Of a stretch of 64,000 nucleotides of DNA, positions 55,145 to 64,000 are shown piece after piece (the stretch's first letter is position 1; every line of letters begins with the position of its first letter). The notes beneath the pieces were generated by a model. It was not told the origin of the DNA and ran no database searches. It worked only from the letters and a program-made list of their open reading frames with translations. The DNA comes from Telopea speciosissima (Eukaryota > Streptophyta > Magnoliopsida > Proteales > Proteaceae). The stretch covers positions 8,688,862 through 8,752,861 of the forward strand of contig NC_057918.1 of NCBI RefSeq assembly GCF_018873765.1. Reading direction: 5' to 3'. The position numbers were made by a program, and so were the translations under genes.

Positions 55145-55320
55145 AATAGGGATCGAATTGGCCGGCCGGTTTCTGGTCTATTTGACTTGGTGAAATTTTT
55201 GTCCAAAATCTAAGGTTATGGTAATTTCAGGCCGATTTCTGTCCAATTCTGTCCAATTCTGTCCAATTCCAATCTGATTTGGATTTCTGATTTTGAGTTT
55301 CAAAACCCTAATCTTGATGT
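55145..55320. repeat. Degenerate dispersed repeat with TCTGTCCAAT triplication
   Basis: GGCCGGCCGGTTTCTGG, CCGATTTCTG, then TCTGTCCAAT three times in tandem, then CCAATCTGATTTGGATTTC and CAAAACCCTAATC at the end. The CAAAACCCTAAT border is shared with the 11.1 kb and 24.6 kb islands. Non-coding. Confidence 0.35.
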
Positions 55321-57180
55321 CATTGCTCCAACTACTTAAAAAATTGGGGGGAAAGTTCTCTGAACAGTCGAGGTAGGGAACACTAGCACCTCAATGTCTA
55401 TCTTTCATATGAAATGACCCTGCTACCCTTCAATTTACGATACCCTTTTATTGCGTCTCATTGGTTACTCATTAATTAATCCTTTCCCCAAAAAATAAAA
55501 AGTTGATAGACTTGTCACACCATCCAAAGGGCCTTTGTCACATTGCATGATCTAAAGAAAGGCTCACCATATAAATTGGTGGTGCAAATGGAAAGAGGTA
55601 TTTAATTGGATGTGAAATTCTAACTTTCTTAAATTTCTTAAATGGTTGTTGCACCTAACCCAATACTGAGTAGGGTCCGGAGTGTCACCACCACTATTAC
55701 TTCTTCCCCGTTGTCCTAAGAGATTATGATAAGCTTCTCTTATAAAATTTTCTCTTAAGATGGATTAGCTTACCTAAAAGGATGACTTTTGAATCAATAA
55801 GTAGGGTTTTATACAAAATTTGAACAAAATCAATCAGGTGGATTTCAAATAATCTCGATTCGATCGAGATAGGATGAGTCTTACCCAAATCCAATTGATT
55901 TCGGGTTATTTTTAGGATGGCTTAAGTTATAATCAATGAAAACAGATATTATTCTTATTATTCGGAGTTTTTAAACCTCATAAGTAGGTGACAATGAAGG
56001 TTTAATTTTTCTCTTTTTTGTTTCTTACAAATATTTAGTTGAAAGATCAATATCAATGGATACATAATCAAGAAGTTAGGCCAAGAAATCACTAATGTTA
56101 CTCCTCAAAAAAAAAAAAAAATTTAATGTAGTCAACTTTTTTGGGGGAGCTACGGTTAATAATATATGCAAGATACAAGTATTAAAAAAGATTTTATCCA
56201 AATGATATATTTTTTGAGTACACATGTGAAATTTATAAAAATAAAAAAATAAAAAAAAAAAAAATCATCCAAAATTAAACCCACTAGCCTGATTACTGAT
56301 ACGATACAAATATGATTAGATTGGGAATGAAAGTCGATATCAAGCATAATTTGAAAACCGAACCAACATTGCCTGATTCGTCCATTCTGTGTCGGTATTG
56401 AACTTAACATAACAAACAATTGAATAATACGCCTAATACGTCCAATCTAATACCAATTATTAGAATCTATATATGGTCCCAAGTTACAACCTCAGGGAAA
56501 TCAAGAGATTTAAGTAAAAGAAACATGAATAGAAGAAAGCTAGGAAACAAAAGTAAAGATCGAAAATAAGTATTGATAGATAGATATTGATGGTGATGTG
56601 GTGAGGGAAGAGGAGGGGGAAATCGTTTTTCTTTATATAAAAAAAAAAGTCGATGGAAGAAGCCGTGTTTGATCTAATCACACTATTTATTTATCTCACA
56701 TTATATTAGAGTAGTGATTGGGTCATCAGGATCCTATCACATGAGAACCAGAAGCATCCACTGGAATTTATGATGAACTCACAGGGAAGCATAAATTAAT
56801 AGAAATCATCATTCTGACTTCTGAGGGTATATCCTGCTCTATTCATCCTAGCTATATAGGGAAGAAGATTTTATTCCATTTTTTGTGGTTTGTTATTCTC
56901 TAGTGTAAACTACTACAATGTTCCATCTTAACTCAGAAATCTTTGTTTTTAATAAGAAAAAAAAGGATAGGTGTGGGCATATCGTGACTGAGTGGCCTTG
57001 CCCAATGGGAGGGGCAGGATGGGCCTTTCCCGTGGGGAGGGGAGAGAGAAAAAAATACTGGGGACCACACCGGTGGCGACTGGCGTGCATGCCTATTGCC
57101 TAATGCCTACCCTTTTCCCAATCAAATTAATGTGTTTCCACCAATTTTTTTTTCATATGAAAATGACTTTTAATATTAAT

Positions 57181-57182
57181 TA

Positions 57183-57222
<40 letters not shown>

Positions 57223-57242
57223 TTTTTATTTTTTTTTTTTTT
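57181..57242. repeat. (TA)n followed by long T-tract
   Basis: About 12 TA units run directly into a T-tract of about 22 bases, an A, then a further T-tract. This could be a retroposon tail or slippage product. Confidence 0.85.
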
Positions 57243-57383
57243 GGTGCCAAAAAAGTATTCATTAGGCCGAAATGGCATAAGTAGACCTGACGTCCTTTGT
57301 TTACATGTTAAATGGTAAAATTTGACAGGTGGTCCAATGCATTTATTTTCCAACACATCCCACGATTAGAATTTTCATATCAC

Positions 57384-57388
<5 letters not shown>

Positions 57389-57435
<47 letters not shown>
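57389..57435. repeat. (TC)n microsatellite
   Basis: An uninterrupted TC run of about 23 units. Confidence 0.9.
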
Positions 57436-57440
<5 letters not shown>

Positions 57441-58416
57441 AATACAACAATTACAACTTATTCAATAAATTTGGTTTCGAAGAATCACCGGTTTGTTTTA
57501 CCCCCACAAAAGAACAAATCACCGGTTTAGGAAAGAAAATGGTATAGTGGATCTTCTTGTTTAAGGCGGAGGAATGGAATGTGCAAAAGAATAACATTAA
57601 TTAAAAAATAAGAGCTACTACACAAACCATAAATTAGTAAATGGACAATTTTTTTATTTTTTTTGGTAAACGGACACTCTGTGACAAGCACAAACTAGAG
57701 GAAGGGTAGTTTCCTATTTCATAGATATATTTATATATTTATAGGAGTAGTGGATATATTTATAAGAGTAGAGTCACTACTCACTAGTCATTGCTCTCTT
57801 CCATGGTCTCTTGTCTCAGCCATCTACCCATTTCTGTACTAGAGGGACTCATAGAGGTCTAGAGGCCACAAGATCTCGAATCTTTTACGCCAACTTTTTA
57901 GATTTTCTTTTGTCCTCCCAGATATCACCATTAAAGCTTAAACCTCTCTTTCTCTCTCTCTCTCAACCAATAGTTCAGTAGCCACCGACAAGAGAGCCCT
58001 CGGATCCAACTTTATGATTAAAAAGTAGGGAAAACCAACCAATCATTGCACTTCCCTCCAATCCTCTTTTTTGGTTATTTACTGTAGAGAGGGAAGCATA
58101 CATGGAGGAAGAAACAGTGAAGCACTAAAGCAGCCACCCCGAAAAATAAATATTTGAAAAAAGTATGGAGTCCCCACTCACCCATCTCCCATCCAAGCCA
58201 GCTTTTCTACCCAAAAAAAAAAAAAAACCTAGCCAGCTTTTATCTATTTTTCTTTTTTGCCACTTCTTCTTCTTCTTCTTCTTCTTCTAATCTTCTCCTT
58301 CTTTCCTTCTTTTTTAAAAAACTTCAAGTTGAAGCCTTATTTAGAAGATTAGGACCACTGTCCACTTCACCATCACCACCCCTAGTGTTTACAAGCAAAA
58401 CAATTACAAAGACAGC

Positions 58417-59911
58417 TTAAATCCTTCCAACTTTCATCTTGGAGCCGTACCTTGAATGGGTCTCCCACCTTCTAATGACCTCCAATAATATCTCGTTCCA
58501 GGTGTCAATGGGCCCAGGTAAGCACCAATGTACACAGTCATTCTGTACACGTTCTGGCACCCCATTCGCGAATGGGAAAGGGTACATGTACGGTCCAGGG
58601 TGGCCGTCCGGCCTCATCAATGCTAGTTTTGTTACATCCAACACCTGCAACCTTAGCCCTGCTGCCGTCTTCCCTGTTCCCATCTCCAACTCCTTCTTCC
58701 TCGCTATCGCTCCTTCCAACTCCTCCACACCAATCTTCCTCATCTCTGCGTCCATTCCCTCCACCACCTTCTCCCCATCCTTGTAGGGTTTCTTCTTTGG
58801 GCACGCCCCTGCCTTATCCCATTCCCCTTCGAAATGCGACGGCGAGAATGTGGTCACGATCACATCCATCCCATCCCCACCACGCCTATCGATTACTGCC
58901 TTCAGGGTCGTGTTGAAAGCTTTCCTGTACACATCGTAGAAGCCGATCTCGCTGTGATTTTGACCAGGGCAGTAATGGCAGCCAAGCACAGATTCCTTCT
59001 CGTAGTACACAGCCGGGTGGAGGAACCAGTGACCCACCGACAGTACCAGTATGTCTATCTGATCCAATTCAGACGCCCATCTCTCGTCCACGGAGTCCAA
59101 GTAGAGCTTGTTGTGATCGAAACCGGTGTCAGATTTCTCGATCCCTTTCACGAGGAATGGGGACCAATAGACGGAGATGTTGAGGTTGTGAGAAGGGAAA
59201 TGCCACCGGCGGAACTTGTTGTCGTCGCCGCTGCGGTAGACGAGATCAGGGGAGGAAGCTGAGGAGACGAGGCAGAGAAGGGACTCCAATTGGTTCCTGG
59301 CCATGGAGTCACCGACGAAGGCCACATGTTTGTTCTCAAGAAGGGAGAGGAAGGTGGAGGGTTTGAACCTGGGCAACCTGCATTGCTTGGGTTTCCACCT
59401 CCAAAAGAGGTAGCCCTTGTCAGGGCGACCATGACTCAGGCAATTCTGGCCGTCCTTGATGGTACTGCAACTGGTGCCGTTATACAAAGGCCCCGCCTTG
59501 TCGCGTACCCATTTGCCATTGAAGTAATCGCAAGAAATTTGCTTCTCCTTAAATTCTCCTCTCTTTAATACTGCAATCAAACAACATGGAAGATTTCAGT
59601 TATCCTCAAATATACATCCAACTTATTACTCACAAACATCCACAGAAAAAATTTAAGAAACATTCATAGTTCATTAAATACAAGATTAAGAAAGAAGAAA
59701 GCCATAGAAGAAGTAACTGGGATGTACCTTGAGCAGAGATGACCAAAGGCTTGTGAAGAGGGGTCTGATTTGAAAAAGAGTGGGTGAGGTGGAGAGGGTA
59801 GAAGTAGAGGTGAAGGAGGGTTAAGGGAAAGAGAGTATAAAGAGCCCAAGATCGGAGCTTTGTGAAGGAGCGAGATTGATCTTTGAGTGAGTTTGGTGAT
59901 CCCATTCCCAT
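58417..59911 (-). CDS. TBL: Trichome birefringence-like (TBL) polysaccharide O-acetyltransferase, 2 exons, 445 aa
   Basis: Exon 1 is 59911-59728 and exon 2 is 59570-58417, joined GT-AG in frame (ISAQ-V-LKRGEF). A membrane anchor lies at about residues 22-40 (WALYTLFPLTLLHLYFYPL), giving a Golgi type II protein. The PMR5N region has CDYFNGKWVRD (74-84), TSCSTIKDGQNCLSHGRPD and WRWKPKQCRLPRF. Catalytic motifs are GDS at 147-149 (FVGDSMARNQLESLLC) and D406-x-x-H409 (DCVHWCLPGPIDTW). Between them lie HFPSHNLNISVYWSPFL, SVGHWF and FSPSHFEGEWD, usual for the family. It differs clearly from the TBL at 49-51.5 kb, with about 10 more residues before the first Cys. By look it resembles the TBL23-26 group (mannan acetyltransferases in Arabidopsis), which is a weak inference. 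Exon 2 is GC-rich, which creates several open frames on the opposite strand that I do not regard as genes. Confidence 0.94.
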
Positions 59912-61902
59912 CAGTCTCCACCCTTTGTAGTCGCTGCTAGGCTCTCTCTTCTTGGTGATGGAGATGGAGGTGGAGATGGAGAGGAATGGATTTTAGGCCC
60001 TGAATAAAGGGAGGCAGACTCGGTCTGGTTATTTCCACTTTCCCAGAAATAAAAACCTATTTCCTTGGGTGGGTAATAGATGAGCGTATGAGATGTAATG
60101 ATGGTGCCTGGACAAGTGGAGAGGACGACAGAGAGAGAGAGAGAGAGAATAGGGTTGGAACATGCAAGTGTGGTTGTGGGTGAGATGGGGAATGAGTGAT
60201 TTGATTCTATCAAATACAAATCTCGAGAATCTCATTATCTGTGTAAGTGTAGTAACAGTTAGGTAGCCATCTATCCATCCACCCACTAAATTAGTATCTA
60301 ACAGAAAAGGCTAAAACCACTAAACCAGATGTAGGGTTTTTGATGTCCCAAACTAGGAAGAGTCGTAGAGCAACCAAACACTCATCCCTGCCAAGTCCCA
60401 CCGACACCTAGGTTTTAAAAATATGATATAAAATTTTTAAAGGAAGCCACGTGTACGTGATAGAAGTGTCCACGTATATGCTATGCCAAATTGTGTTCCT
60501 CGCCAATGCTAAAGATTCCTTTTCCAAACGAAAAAAACGAAAAACCCTCAAGTAACCCGGCCCGATTAGCCCGTGGCCAGCCGGCGCCATTACTCGTTGT
60601 AGCTCTAATAAATGAAATGAAATGAAATGAAAACAATAGATAGTGGTAGTAGACTAAGTAGTCCATCATCACCTTCTTTTTGCTCCTCTTATATTCTTAT
60701 AAAAAAAAAAAGAATTCTTTACCATAAAAATACTATTAATTAAAGCTTATGAAAAAGATTATGGTAACAGTTGGGACACCACTAAAAACAAATTAGTTGT
60801 TGTCTTCAGATATAAAACATATATTATGTTATGGGCCAATGCCCAATGCCCAATGCCCAATGCCCAATGAGGGTTTGGGTTGGTATCCAATAGCATTTGT
60901 GTCAACCTTGGTGGACCTTTTAATCATAAAACCCCACTTTTCATTATTATTATCCGCATTGTTAGGTATAGGGTGTTTGGTGCCCATATCGGACACCACG
61001 AAACCGATACAAATCGACTGATATCTTTGGACCCCTTATCCCTATTAAGTCAATAATTAAGCGTAAATTCAATAACAACTCCCAAATCTGCATAACTACC
61101 ATATCGTATTGGAAACGAAGAAGAGTAAGGATGGATCCAATCAATTCGATACCGATTCCTCAAACCATGGTATGTTTGAATAAAGTTATTTGGTATCCAG
61201 CCCAGTGAAATGCAGAATCTTTGGAGATCATGGGGTTAATTATCCACCATGGTTTTTAATATTTTACATACCGATCGATATGTATCAGTATCACTTTTTT
61301 TCCATATAAGGGGTTTAAGAATCGATATCGAATCGGCCTTGGCCTTGTAATATAACCCTACTCTACACATTGCCCTTTGTATTAATTTAAAATGAAAAAA
61401 GAAAAAAAGAAAACATTGAATAAGTGATGATATAAGAAGAAGCGCTTCTTAAGTTCTTATTCCTCTTTTCTTTGGACAAGTATACTTCTGGTACTACAGT
61501 ACAATAAATAGCCGTGATTCTTTGTTTCCATCTTTGTATTTTATATAAATATATATATATAGAGAGAGAGAGAGAGTCATAATTTTTGCACATGTAGTGG
61601 TTATCAAGTGTCATGTGAGCATGTTGAGTAGCATCATATGATCAAACCCATGAGCCTATGCATGTTAAATCTGATTTGTTTCCAAAAAAAAAAAAAAAAC
61701 AAAGAAAAGATTTTTAAAATATAAATAAAAGACAAAGGGAATATTGAAGTCGGAAGTACATGGTCTTAGATGCAAGTAATGTTAGAGTTAGGTACCCAAA
61801 TTAAATATTTTAAACCGTAATCATAACTCATGTAACATTAAAATATTCAATTTACTATAAAAGGGTTATGGGTTTCAAGTACACAAACACATATTTTTTT
61901 CT
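59912..61902. other. Upstream flank of the second TBL gene
   Basis: Probable promoter and leader at 59.9-60.3 kb, with a GA run at 60127-60147 that would be a TC-rich leader on the coding strand. Further out, a GCCCAAT heptamer repeats about five times at 60834-60868. ATCGG/GATTCC words occur at 60970-61160 and 61270-61340. No gene was recognised. Confidence 0.45.
60834..60868. repeat. Heptamer tandem repeat (GCCCAAT)
   Basis: Five successive heptamers, the first as GGCCAAT and the next four as GCCCAAT. Not a telomeric unit. Confidence 0.85.
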
Positions 61903-61978
61903 TTTCTCATAGGTAGACTTCAAGGAGAGTTGAACTCGTGATCTTCTTAATTGTGAGCTGTTGGTCCTTGTTAACATA
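61903..61978 (-). mobile_element. Diverged copy of the short tRNA-derived SINE
   Basis: On the minus strand AACAAGGACCAACAGCTCAC and GAGTTCAACTCTCCTTG match the element at 6848-6940 (GGACCAAC, CTCAC, AGTTCAACTCTCCTTG), with an A-rich tail beyond 61903. The A-box region is diverged. No target duplication could be found. Confidence 0.5.
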
Positions 61979-64000
61979 ATAGTTAATCTAACGAAAGAAC
62001 CACAAGCAAAACAACCCCTCAAACAACTCTTGCACCACAATTTCAACCCCAGAAAAAATCACTCTTTCACTTACTAGGGTTCAAAACCTAAACTCACAAT
62101 ATATAGAGAAGGGATATTGTTATTTGATCAGGAATATTGAGTCCCTCTCTCATGCTCTATTTATAAGTAGCTATCCCTATTTGGCTTCATCTTTATGTTT
62201 AATGTGCAATCACAAACCTCTAACCGTTCCGAAACTACTTGTATCGGTCCCGGGTTTTCCTAACGGGCCAGAATCATCTCGCTTGTAGGGCCCTTGCTTT
62301 TCCTCTCCACCGACTCTTCAATGTTTCAGTCTCAAGGTCTACTTTCGGCAAATGTCTTCTACTATTAATTACTTTTATCAAACTGGTTGGGCAAATAGAG
62401 TTATGAAGTCTTTTTTCTGTCTAATTGCATGAGTTGCCTAATCGGGAAAATGGGGAATGAGGTTACCTCACACTGTAAAGCTTGTTGTCGTCACCGGTCT
62501 TAACTATTTTCCATCTCTTTTATTGTTTCTTATTAATTATTAGCTTAGTTTTACAGTTCATAATAGTGCTACCAACCGTCACACCACACTCCCTAACTAA
62601 TATACTATATAGTATTATTTAATAATACTATATAGTATGAGTCTTACTTAAAAAGCTAAGCTAAAAGTTGTATATTATATAGACGGAATTGAGGAAAAAG
62701 AAGAAGAGTAAGGATGGATCATAGATGGATGTTTTATTTTCTCTCCACCGGCCTACTTCTAATGCCCATTTTGAACTTTATAAGCTACATGGTGTAAGAA
62801 AGTTTTATTATTATTATTATTTTTTTTTTCGATATTTCTTGACTAAAAGAAGAAGGAAAATGGTTAAAAAAAAAAAAGATCAAAGAGCATATATACTACA
62901 TGATCAATTTGAAATAGGTTACAAGAACCAGTATTAATCAGAATCGGGGGCTGTCGATTCCAATTTGATTTAAAACCTTAACTTGACCAAATGAAGACAT
63001 GCACAATATGTCCATTGAATTTAGATAAGAACCTGATTACCACGTGGTAGTTATGGTAGGGATGCACTTTTAGCGTTGTAGTAATGGCAGCTAACTAGTG
63101 AAGAGCTAGCTTAAGTTGAAGGAGTCTTTGTTTGGCCTTGTTGTGGGATTTGGTTCCTTTCTCGCTCATACCTCAATGTAATCACTAATTTTTTTATTAT
63201 TATTATTTTTTTTTGATAAAGATATAATCACTAAAATGGATGTTTGGTAATGTGGTAGAATACTTGAGCAACTTATTATTGAGACCAAGTTACTTCATAA
63301 ATTTGACATTGGCATGGAGAGAGAGAGAGAGGATATTGGTATAGATTGACAAATTTCAAATATATGAGAAATGAATTTAATTGTCGTTTGACCCTAAATT
63401 TTGGAGTCTATTTAAAGATTTTTTTTTTTTTGTTTCTTTTAAGTGGCTTGAAAAGGCTGGGTGTCGTCAATGTGTTATTACAATTTCCCACAAAAAGAAG
63501 AAAAAAAAAACAAGTGTAAAAAATGGAACTAGCTAGCTGATTACTTGACTTGTTTATATCAACAAAAGACGTGATGAGATGTTATTCACAACAAATCCAA
63601 CCCAATCAAATCGACAGAGGAGGCACACAAACCTAGATGGCCTAGATCTATATAAGATTCTTTTAAGGTTAAACTGAATATTCTTTTTTTTTTTTTTTTT
63701 CTAATATTTATATAAAATATAATTAAATTGACTTATATCTCAGTTGCCTTTTTTCTATTTTCAAAACGTACGTGATTGTAAAGAACTGTACGATCTCAAA
63801 TGTATCTCTGGCTGTCAACCCTAGCAACGGATCTAATCTCCCGAGAAAATTTAAAAAAAAAAAAGAAAAAAAACTACAATGTAATTAGTCAAAAGATGAA
63901 AGCCTCACAAGCGGTGAGACGGAGACTTAACGTCTCACGTCTCTTATTTTTTTGGTTCAATCCAGCTGTGATTATAATCAATCCAGCTGTGATTATAATA
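61979..64000. other. Gene-free right end of window
   Basis: AT-rich with a perfect palindrome at 62602-62638, GA runs near 63317-63332, and several T- or A-runs. A copy of AATCCAGCTGTGATTATAAT is tandemly repeated in the last 45 bases (about 63958-64000). No gene was recognised. Confidence 0.45.
62602..62638. repeat. Perfect 37-base palindrome with nested palindromes
   Basis: Two 18-base arms around a single T are exact reverse complements. Each arm begins or ends with ATACTATATAGTAT, itself a perfect 14-base palindrome, at 62602-62615 and 62625-62638. It is made only of A, T, C and G in a strongly AT-rich mix and could extrude as a cruciform. Confidence 0.9.

Larger units (their letters stand above)
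52344..58416. other. Gene-free 6 kb between the two TBL genes
   Basis: No gene was recognised. It holds degenerate ATCGG/GATTCC islands (53935-54090, 55145-55320), a segment near 53006-53060 resembling 25919-25975, a TCTCTC run near 54744-54766, an AT run and T-tracts at 57181-57242, a TC run at 57389-57435, and a CTT run near 58262-58289. A three-fold TCTGTCCAAT repeat lies near 55240-55265. Confidence 0.5.

Noticed and set aside
58439-59568. Several plus-strand frames of 88-142 codons opposite the second TBL gene
   Set aside because: Antisense shadows of a GC-rich exon; they carry no domain of their own.

Overview
This window is nuclear DNA from a flowering plant. It is AT-rich (homopolymer and dinucleotide runs are common), its genes are split by GT-AG introns of about 0.1 to 3.3 kb, and it carries plant-only families: a ROP GTPase, a major latex protein, a receptor-like cytoplasmic kinase of the PBL28 type and two TBL acetyltransferases. 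Modest GC and plant LINE/SINE debris fit a eudicot or early-diverging dicot better than a grass, but the species cannot be fixed from the sequence. No operon, CRISPR array, rRNA or functional tRNA gene was seen.

Layout. 1-2.3 kb: a decayed MOS2 gene (G-patch/KOW RNA-binding protein). 2.3-14.6 kb: a repeat-rich gap with an LTR-like fossil, two opposed LINE remnants, a very short tRNA-derived SINE flanked by a 28-29 bp duplication, a two-copy 0.35 kb tandem duplication and an Au-type SINE. 14.6-21.6 kb: an intact eight-exon type II ROP GTPase (217 aa). 23.5-24.1 kb (minus): an intact two-exon MLP/Bet v 1 protein (156 aa). 24.4-28.3 kb: several small foldback elements. 30.0-33.0 kb: an intact seven-exon PBL28-like kinase (360 aa). 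33.8-34.8 kb: LINE debris. 35.0-39.0 kb (minus): a two-exon, probably plastid-targeted GNAT acetyltransferase (308 aa) with a 3 kb intron. 40.8-41.35 kb: an intronless 2H-phosphoesterase-like protein (183 aa) lacking its second catalytic His. 46.5-46.6 kb: a TBL relic. 49.2-51.5 kb and 58.4-59.9 kb (both minus): two intact TBL genes. 59.9-64 kb: non-coding.

The genes do not form one pathway. ROP GTPases and receptor-like cytoplasmic kinases both act at the plasma membrane in signalling, and the TBL proteins acetylate cell-wall polysaccharides in the Golgi, but nothing here links them functionally. I found no convincing new multi-gene system. The more unusual signals are the short SINE with a long target duplication, a set of unrelated-looking foldback elements, a dispersed degenerate GATTCC/ATCGG repeat, an exact 42 bp duplication beside a kinase splice acceptor, and the TBL relic beside two live TBL genes. 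All coordinates, splice sites and similarities were read by eye; no database search was run.
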